Positions 45,501-53,577 of a DNA stretch of 64,000 bases are shown one piece after another. The notes beneath the pieces are model-generated. The model worked only from the letters and a program-made list of their open reading frames with translations, made no database searches and was not told where the DNA came from. Position numbers and translations under genes: made by a program. Positions within the stretch are counted from its first letter, which is position 1. Every line of letters starts with the position of its first letter. Source of the stretch: Chaenocephalus aceratus (taxonomy: Eukaryota; Chordata; Actinopteri; Perciformes; Channichthyidae); NCBI GenBank assembly GCA_023974075.1, contig JAMFTG010000531.1:1-64000 (forward strand), in the 5' to 3' direction.

Positions 45501-45863
45501 GCCTTTCTTTCCTGAATTATTTGCTCCTATAACATATCATTCAGATATAGCAAACCATGATTTGATTTTTCATCAAACGGTAGTAGTTTATTACAGGTAA
45601 CAATAACTTACTCTTCTTCCGTTGTATTTGTCAAAGGTCCGAAACTGTATTTATAAATATTGTGGAGATTCTGCAGTTAATGGGTTCTGGAACTTGCAGC
45701 ATGCGTGTTACAACCAAGCGGCAAACTCTGGGGAACAGCCGGGAAGCCAATACGGAAGTGCCACACACTGCAGTTCATATATTGGCAGAAAGGAGCAATT
45801 TCCATAGACCCCATGTTAAAATGCCCAACTTTACAGCAGAAAAAAACATGTTTCTGTCCCTGG
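45222..45863. other. No gene seen
   Basis: Sequence after the last Kolobok exon; a short frame at 45,211-45,441 has no domain. AATAAA at 45,475 could serve as a polyadenylation signal. Confidence 0.4.
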
Positions 45864-46472
45864 CTTGTGGAAATTGATGTGAGATATTGTACCGAAGAAG
45901 GGTGTTACATTTAAAATGGCAGAAAAGTCTTGTTGCAATTTGCAGACATTAAAAGAGGTCCTTTGAGTTTCTCTGGTAATTATCAATAGTAGCAGTTAAG
46001 TGAATACTGTTCAAACAATACCTGTGTTTGTGTTTTATAGTGATTTCTCTGTTTTATCCTTTCATAAATGTGAGGACTAAAATGGCGATAGACAAAGGGC
46101 TGTTAAGAGTAAACTGGGTTTTATTGCCATGTGGGGGAATAGTATATTCTGCTGAAGATCTCGAGCATGTCAAATTGTTTCAGGGAAGTCTACATATCTT
46201 GAATAGTATGTGTGGGTTTATACATTCCTGTGTGTTAATAGTTGAAGGAACAAAAAGTACATTTTTCCTCTACCATATAGAGGTTTTTTATAGATTCCTG
46301 AAACAATGTTCCCTTTTTCTTAAAAGTAGATTAGCGCAATAGTCTTTTTGTTTGACTTTTTACCTGTTTATCAAAAGAGTGTTTTAAGCTATTTGTGAAG
46401 AAGGAAGATGCAGAATTAATGGTGATTTCTGTTTTGAGTGAAAAGATTATCCCAGAGTGTTTTTCTGGGTTA
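45864..46472. repeat. Host repeat, left half, split by the palindrome
   Basis: It starts CTTGTGGAAATTGATGTGAG, the reverse complement of the right edge of the element at 37,958-38,883. It follows that copy from about 46,200 up to GGGTTAAACCAT, where the Polinton-like element is inserted. Bases 45,905-46,195 are not in the other copy. Confidence 0.75.
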
Positions 46473-46608
46473 AACCATAGTAGTAGTACAAATGTTCCTT
46501 TCCTCAAAAAAGTGACAGGTGGTGTGACAGGTCATACCTCTCCCTACTTATGCAAATGAGCTAAGTCCTTTGATGTCAGATTGGCGTGAAAGACCCCCCG
46601 GAGTGATT

Positions 46609-47280
46609 CTTTTATTGCAGCAATTAAGATAGTTATAGGTATTTGACCCCTGACCCCAGAGTGGATTAATTGCCCCAATTAGACTAGCCCCAGGCACCCC
46701 CTTTGTGTACAGGCCTTTTATTGTAGCAATTAAGATAGTTATAGGTGTTTGACCCCTGACCCAAGAGTGGAGTAATTGCCCCAATTAGACTAGCCCCTGG
46801 CACCCCCTTTGTGTATAGGCCTTTTATTGTAGCAATTAAGATAGTTATAGGTATTTGACCCCTGACCCAAGAGTGGAGTAATTGCCCCGCAATTATATTA
46901 GCCCCAGGCACCCCCTTTGTGTACAGGCTTTTTATTGTATCAATTAAGATAGCTAAGGTATTCGACCCCTGACCCTGAGAGTGGAGTAATTGCCCCGCAA
47001 TTATATTACCTCCAGGCACCCCCCTTTTGTGTACAGGCCATTTATTGCATCAATTAAGATAGCTAAGGTATTCGACCCCTGACCCTGAGAGTGGAGTAAT
47101 TGCCCCTCAATTATATTACCCCCAGGCACCCCCCCTTTTGTGTACAGGTCATTTATTGCATCAATTAAGATAGCTAAGGTATTTGACCCCTGACCCTGAG
47201 AGTGGAGTAATTGCCAGCAATTATATTAGCCCCAGACACCCCCTCTGTTGTATAGGTTTTTTTGATGTATTGAATAGATA
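46609..47280. repeat. Subterminal tandem repeat, about 6 units of 105-111 bp (left)
   Basis: Units carry TTTATTGTAGCAATTAAGAT, GACCCCTGACCC, AGAGTGGAGTAATTGCCCC and CAGGCACCCCCTTTGTGTA. Inner units have AGCTAAGG and CGCAATTATATTA variants, so the array has two subtypes. Located about 130 bp from the tip. Confidence 0.9.
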
Positions 47281-47453
47281 GTCTCTTTGACCCCTCCCCC
47301 TCAGAGCCCTTTGTTGTCTAATCTAATTAGCTTTTGATGCCTGCCCTTGATGTGCAATTTCACACTGATGAAAGCATCTGTATAAATGACTGGGATAAGA
47401 CCATATAGAGATATACTCAAAATAAATTTAAAAAAAGACAGACAATTCAACTT

Positions 47454-47659
47454 ACCGAGTCAACCGTCTGAAGCGCCAGTCAAGAAGCGAATGCGGGCAT
47501 AGGGGTGGGTGGGTTTAGAGTACAGCCTCTTTCTGGTCACGTGTGTTGGAGGAGGGGCTCTGTAAGGAAGGTTGAAGGAACGAGCAGGATTTCTCCCCCG
47601 GTTTGACTGCAAAAGACTCTGACTTTTCTCCAAGGGGATCCGCTTGAGTGTCAGTAAGT
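47454..47659 (+). promoter_or_regulatory. Possible leader exon with GTAAGT donor
   Basis: A GC-rich stretch with GGTGGGTGGG, a CACGTG E-box (47,538) and GGAGGAGGGGCTC leads to GTGTCAGTAAGT at 47,650-47,659, a strong 5' splice site. Three downstream acceptors share CTTCATTATCTACTTTTTTCAG-like sequence (48,624, 49,085 and 52,198). 47,454-47,496 also resembles codons of the 66-residue gene at 49,350 (GCGCCAGTCAAGAAGCGAAT). A common leader spliced to several bodies is an inference. The mirror copy lies at about 58,555-58,780. Confidence 0.35.
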
Positions 47660-48118
47660 TTCCTTAAGGTGTCATAAAGAGTGAGCTTTTGATTATCTAT
47701 TCATGCGACGTTCACTGTTAGAATATAATGTAATACATGCCATAAAAAAGCCCGTACGAAGAGCCTGAATGTTTTACTTTTCCCATTGCCCCAATTCACT
47801 CCATAAGGCCGTGTACTATTAGATTTTTTGTTGTACCCATAAAGAATCTGGTTTCTGCCCCAATTCACTCCATACGGCTCCAGGCCGATCTGAACAAACG
47901 TGTTCATGGCAGACACACTACGGGGGGGCGAGAAAAGACACATAGATAGCTACATTGGTAAGGAATCATTGATAGCTTTCAGTCGAGATGGTTTCTCCAA
48001 AATGACAGGTTTTGCATACATAAAAAGTGTATCTTACAGTTCCTTTAGTTGTAGGATTGTGAACTAATGTATAATTACTTTTATTAACTATAGGTTTGCA
48101 TCCATTACAGTGTATCTT

Positions 48119-48420
48119 ACAGTTCCTTTGTGAGTGAATTACACACAAATCTGCAGAGTGTCACTAATATATATATATATATATTCTTTATTTAACCAGG
48201 TAAAAAAACTCATTGAGATTAAAATATCTTTTCCAAGAGTGACCTGGCCAAGAAGGGACAGCATGCACAAAGTTACAACATATAAAACACAGACATGAAA
48301 GGCAGACAAATACAGCTGTAAAACACAAATAAAATGGCACATTAGCCAGTCAATATGCGAAGTAAAACAAACTATTACAATCATTCAAAAACTGGCAACA
48401 TTTAAAACGATATACGAGCA
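48119..48420. repeat. Old interspersed repeat inside the left arm
   Basis: TTCTTTATTTAACCAGGTAA followed by CTCATTGAGATTAAAATATC and AAGAGTGACCTGGCCAAGA is a dispersed sequence I know from many fish genomes (LINE-like 3' part). A mirror copy lies at about 57,814-58,115, so it was acquired before the arm was duplicated. A (TA)n run precedes it. Confidence 0.55.
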
Positions 48421-48639
48421 CTCACATCGACCAAAACTAAAAAAGTTGTACGCAGTGACTGACATTCTGTATGGGAGTTCACACCCGAGCTGCTGTGGGG
48501 AGCTGAGTATATTATGGCTCTCGGGGGATGGTGGGTTAAGAGACAGATGCTTAGTTTTTGGACTGCCTCAGGGGGTTAACGACATCTACTAAAAACAAAG
48601 TACTTCATTATCTACTTTTTTCAGCTTTTATACACAAAA

Positions 48640-48852
48640 GTGCAGGAAAATTCAGAGGATGAAGAAGCAGAAAACAGCCATTATTCTTCACTCTTCTGTA
48701 AAACGGACAGTTTCAAGAAAGATGACACCGTGTTTATGCATGACATGCAAAATATATTGAAGCCCTATTTAAAAAAACAAGTTACAAGTATATTGTGTGA
48801 AAATATCTTTACACATAATCTGCCGAATGTCTGTAAAAAAGTCTTTAAATAA
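48640..48852 (+). CDS. Small acidic/Lys-rich protein exon, unrecognised (left)
   Basis: About 70 codons: QENSEDEEAENSHYSSLFCK, then FMHDMQNILKPYLKKQ and ENIFTHNLPNVCKK. The first codon available is GTG, and the frame is open upstream to a CTTTTTTCAG acceptor at 48,624 (LLYTKVQENS), so this is more likely a 3' exon than a complete gene. The mirror copy differs only near the stop (a 1-base change in an A/T run alters the last three residues). No known domain; the N-terminus is acidic and the middle amphipathic. Confidence 0.45.
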   Translation: MQENSEDEEAENSHYSSLFCKTDSFKKDDTVFMHDMQNILKPYLKKQVTSILCENIFTHNLPNVCKKVFK

Positions 48853-48879
48853 AAAAACTTGCCTTTTTAGAGTCAGAAT

Positions 48880-49100
48880 CCTAACGAAATCTCATCAAAC
48901 AGAGTACTTTATGTTAGTGGTCCTCTTGTATACACAAAAGTGTATCTTTTCAGTAACTTTACCAGAGAATTTAAGCATAAATCTGGCAAATGTTCAAAAC
49001 AGCCTTGTTTTTCACTGAAATAGCCTCAAAATCACAAACAGCCATTAAGAGTCAGGGGGTTAACTTCATTATCTACTTTTTTCAGCTTTTATACACAAAA
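48880..49100. repeat. Intergenic module shared with 52,140-52,400
   Basis: GAATTTAAGCATAAATCTG, CAAATGTTCAAAACAGCCTT and GCCATTAAGAGTCAG occur in both places of the left arm (and mirrored on the right), in different order around the acceptor. This points to segmental duplication within the element before the arms were copied. Confidence 0.7.
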
Positions 49101-49212
49101 GTGCAGGGAAGGTAGGCAGATTTAGAACACTGGGATAATACCCATAAAGAATGTGTGTTTCTGCTCCATTTCACTCCATGAAGCCTCCAGCTTGTACAGG
49201 GGCTCCGCCTCC

Positions 49213-49262
49213 ACTCAACATAACATGTCCCGCCCTCCTCACCAGAACATTTAAAAGTAAGG
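49213..49262 (+). promoter_or_regulatory. Shared promoter module 1 (left)
   Basis: CTCAACATAACATGTCCCGCCC, then CTCACCAG and the TATA-like CATTTAAAAG, followed by GTAAGGGG. About 90 bp upstream of the ATG at 49,350. It is one of four related modules on this arm. Confidence 0.65.
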
Positions 49263-49349
49263 GGATGGAAATAGACGAAAATAAATACGCTCAAACTAGA
49301 TAACAGGCCAGTCATTTCCAATCACTAAGGCACTTTTCAAAAAAGAAAA

Positions 49350-49550
49350 ATGGCAAAGAGAAGCATAGATATGGGTTTAATCAGCGAGACGCCTGTGACA
49401 ACGTACAGCCATCAGTCCGGAGCGCCAATCAAGAAACGAATGCAATATATGTGCCGGGTTCAGACGCCTCCAGCCGAAGAACTTCATGAAGAATGGAATC
49501 TAAAAAATGGAGATGTTTGGGGTTATGTATTCAACTATATGGCGAATTAA
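49350..49550 (+). CDS. 66-residue basic protein, unrecognised (left)
   Basis: ATG at 49,350 lies about 90 bp downstream of promoter module 1. The protein starts MAKRSIDMGLISETPVTTYS, has a basic patch GAPIKKRMQYMCRVQ (residues 25-39) that could serve as a nuclear signal, and ends EEWNLKNGDVWGYVFNYMAN. It is intact and identical in both arms, unlike most neighbours. The C-terminal NLKNGDVWG resembles NLRNGETYG at the start of the next gene, hinting that the two genes share an origin. No family is recognised. Two identical copies in a palindrome may reflect youth rather than selection. Confidence 0.6.
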   Translation: MAKRSIDMGLISETPVTTYSHQSGAPIKKRMQYMCRVQTPPAEELHEEWNLKNGDVWGYVFNYMAN

Positions 49551-49572
49551 CTGCATTTCTACAATCTGAAGA

Positions 49573-50056
49573 ATGGAGAAACGTACGGACCCCCGCAGTG
49601 TTAAAGCGACACTGACCTCAACAGATTGTGTTAACTCTGGTGTCTTCCAGAGATCTCCACGCAACCACGGTACCGAAAGAAGTAGTGCATCAAGAAACCA
49701 TAGTGGAACCAGCGGTGTACAAGATATTTGCAAAGAAAAGCAAAGAAACACAGACAGCATGCGAGATCAAAGAAGAGATTTCATCGCCGCCCCTCAATGT
49801 GGAGGAAGAAAGAGTTATTTCCCCGCTGCCAGAAGTGAGAAGAGTCCTGACAAGCACCGTCTGGGAAACTAAAAGCGGACCATCGGAGCGATGGTATTAC
49901 CGTGCAAGCCATTTGGAGACGCTGGGGAAGGACCCCTCTGATGATTTTGTTTTGGAGACTTTTAATTCTACATGTGGAGTATTTCAGACAGCAGTGCGGG
50001 TATCATTGACTGCTTGGCTGAAAATGATTGATGGAAAAGCTACAAAGCTTAAATAA
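49573..50056 (+). CDS. Acidic protein of about 140-165 residues, unrecognised (left)
   Basis: The main frame (49,628-50,056) has KEVVHQETIVEPAVYKIFAK, EIKEEISSPPLNVEEERVIS, TSTVWETKSGPSERWYYRAS and ends SLTAWLKMIDGKATKLK. Only a GTG begins it here. The ATG at 49,573 is in another frame because this arm has one C more (GACCCCCGC) and five bases fewer (AGATTGTG against AGATTGGGCTGTG) than the right arm. So the N-terminus is disrupted in at least one arm. The first third is Glu/Val-rich and probably disordered. The last 60 residues look folded (Trp/Tyr-rich). No known domain. Confidence 0.5.
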
Positions 50057-50135
50057 CTTTTTAAACAGAGTCAGACATCGATGGACATTATACTGGTGAA
50101 AAAGAATCTCACCTTTACAGAGGACTCTGCCTCCC

Positions 50136-50185
50136 ACTCAACATAACAAGTCACACCCTCCTCACCAGAGCATTTTAAACTAAGG
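50136..50185 (+). promoter_or_regulatory. Shared promoter module 2 (left)
   Basis: CTCAACATAACAAGTCACACCC, CTCACCAG and the TATA-like GCATTTTAAAC, then TAAGGACC. It lies 45 bp upstream of the 42-codon frame at 50,230. Confidence 0.6.
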
Positions 50186-50229
50186 ACCCCTCAAGAAAGA
50201 CATTGTGTATTCTACCTATGTAAAAAAGA

Positions 50230-50358
50230 ATGTCGGGGTTGTCTCTGTATCAAGAAGATGTGTTTAAAAATGAATTTTGTGAAAAATACCAACTGTGTGA
50301 GAGACGTCATAAAGACAGTCATTTTAACCACAGTGTTTGTACTCTACAAATGTTTTAA
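50230..50358 (+). CDS. 42-residue protein, unrecognised (left)
   Basis: ATG at 50,230 follows promoter module 2 and precedes an A-rich AAATAAAAATAAAA signal at about 50,379. The peptide begins MSGLSLYQEDVFKNEFCEKY and contains three Cys and three His, spaced like a loose metal-binding or disulfide-linked miniprotein (C17, C23 and C37; H27, H31 and H34). It is unchanged in the mirror copy (55,871-55,999). Called as a gene only because promoter, ATG and poly(A) signal are all correctly placed. Confidence 0.4.
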   Translation: MSGLSLYQEDVFKNEFCEKYQLCERRHKDSHFNHSVCTLQMF

Positions 50359-50914
50359 GATTGTTACAAAATGTAAAAAATAAAAATAAAAGGTATGGAG
50401 ACTAAATTAATTCAGGTGACTCTGGCTTTATTAGGAAAACAAACATATAATACAAAGGGGTTAGGGGTTAAATGTAACCATCGTGGACTTAATAGTCTAA
50501 CAAAATACTTTTATCTGAATACATTTGTTCTTTTTAAGCGCACTTTTTGAAATTATTTATTTATTATTTTCAGTGGAACAATCCAGTTTTTGTTAACATT
50601 AACGCTTTCTTCTCTTTTTCTTGTGTTACTAAGATACTTTTAGACATACTTTGGCGTATGCAACACTTGTTCAGATAAACAAGGTTTTTTCTTTTCTGAT
50701 AAACTTACATTTTTAGTTATTTTATGTTACCAAGATACTTTGAGATACACCCTGATGGTACGCAACTATACTTTTCTGACTTTTTTCTGTAGAATCGTGA
50801 CAAAACTATTACTTGTTCTTAAATGATGACCTATTGCTGGAGATGAGATGAAAAAGCTACAACGCTTAAAGAACTTTTTTCTAAAAACTCTCAATTCTAT
50901 AATTGACTACCCCC
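50359..50914. other. Non-coding spacer of the left arm
   Basis: Contains diverged short repeats (TTGTGTTACTAAGATACTTT, then TTATGTTACCAAGATACTTT; ACTTGTTCA; TTTTCTGA) and no open frame. CTACAACGCTTAAAGAAC at 50,857 resembles CTACAAAGCTTAAATAAC, the 3' end of the preceding gene at 50,040, so gene ends have been duplicated too. Confidence 0.6.
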
Positions 50915-50965
50915 ATTCAACGCAATAAGCCCTACCCTCCACTCAGCAAATCATCTAAAACGAAG
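50915..50965 (+). promoter_or_regulatory. Shared promoter module 3 (left)
   Basis: TTCAACGCAATAAGCCCTACCC, CACTCAGCAAATCAT and the TATA-like CTAAAACGAAGGAC. The leader GACGACCGTTGTAAACTAGC leads directly to ATGGA. The leader is almost the same as in module 4. Confidence 0.7.
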
Positions 50966-50997
50966 GACCTCGCTAAGACGACCGTTGTAAACTAGCC

Positions 50998-51493
50998 ATG
51001 GAGCAGAGAAAAGCCAAGACTCCCCCGCGAGTTGCAGCCAGGAACAGAGTCCACCAGCAACACCACCATGGGGGAAACCCGAATCTTGCAATACTACAGC
51101 TGCTGATTTTGCTCCTTGGGCCAAAACGTCTCTGTTTATGGACACAGTGAAAGCGGTGTTGGTTGATATTGTGGAGAGGGTGATACATCGGTACAGAGAA
51201 GAAATATGCAACGGGTGCCGAGTCAGTCACCCCGGCCAGAGGCAACACGATTTCTGAATGACATGTCCGATTTTTACTTCAGAAACAATTACAACGCGTT
51301 AATGAAAAGACTCTGGCTCACCGACTTCATTACTGAGATCGACCAGACTCTTAATGATAAAGACATTTTCACGGATGATTGGAGGATCCAAGGCGCTTCG
51401 GAGGCTTTTCTTCACAATCTCAAAAATTGCAGAGGCCTCAAGGAGAGACTTGAAAAGATCCATGCCGAGTTGGATGGAGAAGAAGAAGACTAA
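50998..51493 (+). pseudogene. Cys/His-motif protein, frameshifted (left)
   Basis: ATG at 50,998 sits in ACTAGCCATGGA after module 3. Relative to the right arm this copy has one C fewer in CTCCCCC (near 51,030) and one T fewer in GATTTC (near 51,252), so the frame is lost twice; the downstream frame is open at 51,206-51,493 (to a DGEEED end). Recognisable features in both arms are a helix LFMDTVKAVLVDIVERVIHR and the motif EICNGCRVSHPGQRQH. I know CxxC...HP.Q..H motifs from uncharacterised proteins of Polinton/adintovirus-type elements; that is recollection, not proof. Function unknown. Confidence 0.55.
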
Positions 51494-51564
51494 CAACCAG
51501 CAGTTGGATGGAGAAGCCAGGGACTTGTTCGATACAGTGACTTTTTTCTTTAAGTAAAATAAAA

Positions 51565-52029
51565 ATGGGAAACTACTATGCAAAACGCTCTGTATATATT
51601 GATCATAATGTAGTCATTACCCGTGTAATAAGTGTGATGATGGGGACGATTGAAAACAGAACGAGTAGTGACCCCTGTGTAAAAAGAATGGCTGAAGTTT
51701 GTAAACTAGAAGACATTTTGGATATAGTTCGTTCTGGCAGTACTATTCCGGGTCATTGGGAAACGATTGTAAACGAAACATTTAAAGTGGTCCTGGAATC
51801 TTCATTTTCCGAAACATTCTGTAACATTATCTCAGAAATGAAACAAACATCAAAAGTGTATCATGTGCTCTCATTGTATGCTCTGTTTGTAGATGTAATG
51901 CATCTGTGTGTTGAAAACAGCATACACGTGAATATTTTGACTGAAGTGAAAAAACTCCATCACGATATCTCCAGTAATATGGGGAATTCTAAGCTGGAGA
52001 CTGTCCTGGGGATGCTACAATCAGTATAA
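51565..52029 (+). CDS. Possible Bcl-2-like protein, 154 residues (left)
   Basis: ATG at 51,565. The protein is all-helical in character. Residues 85-118 (FCNIISEM, then VLSLYALFVDVMHLCVEN) recall the BH1-helix-5 region of Bcl-2 proteins, where a helix with Val-Val-x-Glu is followed by a hydrophobic hairpin helix ending in LCVES. The NWGR core of BH1 is not present, so the resemblance is weak. Known adintoviruses carry Bcl-2-like genes, which makes the idea plausible. MGNYYA could be a myristoylation site. No C-terminal membrane anchor is present. The right arm copy lost the first part to a 238-bp deletion, so this is the only complete copy. Alternative: an unrelated helical protein. Confidence 0.4.
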   Translation: MGNYYAKRSVYIDHNVVITRVISVMMGTIENRTSSDPCVKRMAEVCKLEDILDIVRSGSTIPGHWETIVNETFKVVLESSFSETFCNIISEMKQTSKVYHVLSLYALFVDVMHLCVENSIHVNILTEVKKLHHDISSNMGNSKLETVLGMLQSV

Positions 52030-52379
52030 CTATTGATTTTGTGTGTGAAAAAAATTAAAAAAGTGTACATCTACATCTAAAAAACCGTTGTCATCATTAT
52101 AGCAAGGGGAGCGTGTCTGATACATGTGTTTTTCAGTGTTTTTCAGTGTTTTCTGTGTGTCTGTACACACAAAGCACACTTCATTATCTACTTTTCAGCT
52201 TTTTAAAAAGAAAAGTGTATCTTTCGGTAACTTTCTCAGAGAATTTAAGCATAAATCTGTCAAATGTTCAAAACAGCCTTGTTTCACTGAAATACCCTCA
52301 AAATGACAAACTGCCATTAAGAGTCAGATTCTTAACCAAATCTACTGAAACAGAGTACTTTCTACAGATGAAGCCTCCC

Positions 52380-52430
52380 ACTCAACGCAATATGTCCCAC
52401 CCCACTCAGCAAATCATATAAAACTAAGGA
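52380..52430 (+). promoter_or_regulatory. Shared promoter module 4 (left)
   Basis: CTCAACGCAATATGTCCCACCC, ACTCAGCAAATCAT and a proper TATA box ATATAAAAC, then GGACGACCGTTAAAAACTAGC and ATGGA at 52,450. TATA to ATG is about 35 bp, so the transcript leader would be very short. Confidence 0.75.
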
Positions 52431-52449
52431 CGACCGTTAAAAACTAGCC

Positions 52450-53217
52450 ATGGATCTGAGAAAAACCAAGTCTGATGTAGCCTGCCCTTATTATCACCAG
52501 GATAATGGATACGGGCTTAATGACTGGATGTTACAAAGTAGGGGAGAGGATGTTCCCGAAGAAGAGCTCTCGTCTATATCATATCCATGTAAGGTCTTTA
52601 GGACAAAAGAGGACCATGATAACATGACATATGAAGAATATCTTTCTTTAAAAGATGGTATTATAGATAACCTTTATAGAAACAGTATATCTCATACCAC
52701 TCGCCAAGATCGCAAACGACAATTAGCAGAAAAGACAAAAAGAAGGAAGGTGAAAAGAAAAAGAAACAAAGTGAAGAAATTTAAACTAGAGGATGGTGTT
52801 GTAGAGCCATTACCGGATCATAATAATCTTATAGATCATCTCCCGCTAACCGACTGCTGCGAATGTGTTGAACAAATACCAAAAGCAATGGCAGAAATTT
52901 GCTTCAGTATAATGAGAGAAAAAGCGCGATACTGTGGAATTGCCCAAATTGGCGACAGTGCCAGAATATGTATTAAAAGACTGTTGGAGGATCTCTATTC
53001 TAGTGTCGGTTGTCATTACAGCGAAGGATACGCCAAAACGTGTGACGATATAGACAAAGCTTTTGAAGACAATTATATGGTACCTGTCCTTACAGCTAAA
53101 CAAATCCTACGCCAGGTATTCAACAGACCACAAGAAGTCCCAGAAAGGATTACATTCAGAGCTAATAATGGAGAAAACCGAAGAAGAAGCAAAGCAGATT
53201 ATAATCGTTGCGGGTGA
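52450..53217 (+). CDS. 255-residue basic protein, unrecognised; crosses the arm boundary
   Basis: ATG at 52,450 in ACTAGCCATGGA behind promoter module 4. Residues 1-75 are acidic and Tyr-rich (DVACPYYHQDNGYGLNDWML, YEEYLSLKDG). Residues 86-112 are a strong basic run (TKRRKVKRKRNKVKK), very likely a nuclear signal. Residues 134-141 hold DCCECVE. The C-terminal 100 residues look folded (IMREKARYCGIAQIGDSARI, YAKTCDDIDKAFEDNY, TAKQILRQVFN). The inverted repeat ends after residue 147, so only this copy is complete. It is the largest intact gene of the element, probably a nuclear regulator by composition. No homologue recognised. Confidence 0.6.
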   Translation: MDLRKTKSDVACPYYHQDNGYGLNDWMLQSRGEDVPEEELSSISYPCKVFRTKEDHDNMTYEEYLSLKDGIIDNLYRNSISHTTRQDRKRQLAEKTKRRKVKRKRNKVKKFKLEDGVVEPLPDHNNLIDHLPLTDCCECVEQIPKAMAEICFSIMREKARYCGIAQIGDSARICIKRLLEDLYSSVGCHYSEGYAKTCDDIDKAFEDNYMVPVLTAKQILRQVFNRPQEVPERITFRANNGENRRRSKADYNRCG

Positions 53218-53577
53218 AAGGATAGAGAATTTGCATGTGATGTTAATGCATTTATCTGATATAAAAAATGCTTTCGTATACTTCCAAGAGACCCCTAAAC
53301 ATCTACTTGGGCTGTGTGAATTGAACGACAAACCGATCACTGTAAATGAAACGCGGAGAGAAGTAGCAGTGCAAATCGTTAAGTCTATTACCTTGTATGC
53401 ACTACGACATTAACTTGGTCAAATGTAATATGTTTTCTATGAAAATGTGTTGAATGTTGTGTTTTTTCAATTAAACAACCATTACAAAATGAAAATGTGT
53501 TTTATTTTTTTGCTTTCATATATAGTAATAGTATTGTAAACTAAACATTTATAGTGTATCATATGCTCTGTTTTTTA
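52891..53577. other. Unpaired centre of the palindrome
   Basis: 687 bp present once. It holds the 3' part of the 255-residue gene, the overlapping 81-residue gene and a spacer with AATTAAACAACC. No complementarity of more than about 3 bp is seen between the end of the centre (TTTTTTA) and the bases following the left arm (GCAGAA), so no long priming site for fold-back is visible. 53,553-53,574 resembles two pieces of 51,855-51,888 joined (AGTGTATCAT and ATGCTCTGTTT). Confidence 0.8.
53168..53413 (+). CDS. 81-residue protein, unrecognised, overlaps upstream gene
   Basis: ATG at 53,168 lies 50 bp inside the end of the 255-residue gene in another frame. The protein begins MEKTEEEAKQIIIVAGERIE and continues HVMLMHLSDIKNAFVYFQET, ending IVKSITLYALRH. 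It is helical and highly charged, without a known domain. An in-frame upstream ATG at 53,063 would add 35 residues that overlap the other gene fully, so I chose the later start. ATTAAA at 53,471 may be its poly(A) signal. Present only once, because it lies in the unpaired centre. Confidence 0.5.
   Translation: MEKTEEEAKQIIIVAGERIENLHVMLMHLSDIKNAFVYFQETPKHLLGLCELNDKPITVNETRREVAVQIVKSITLYALRH

Larger units (their letters stand above)
46479..52890. repeat. Left arm of the 6-kb inverted repeat
   Basis: Position x pairs with 106,468 minus x near the centre, shifting to 106,229 outside the 238-bp deletion and to 106,156 at the tip. It is the more complete arm: it keeps 51,381-51,618 and about 75 bp near 47,240-47,315, which are absent on the right. 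Confidence 0.95.

Noticed and set aside
47701..48384. Minus-strand frames of 60-81 codons in the left arm (mirrored at 57,850-58,533)
   Set aside because: They overlap intergenic repeats (CCCATAAAGAATCTGG and CAATTCACTCCATA motifs, also near 49,140) and an old interspersed repeat; there is no promoter module or conserved start.
52450..53217. LxCxE retinoblastoma-binding motif in the 255-residue protein (LTDCCECVE)
   Set aside because: The spacing does not fit L-x-C-x-E; Cys and Glu are present but Leu is not two positions before the Cys.
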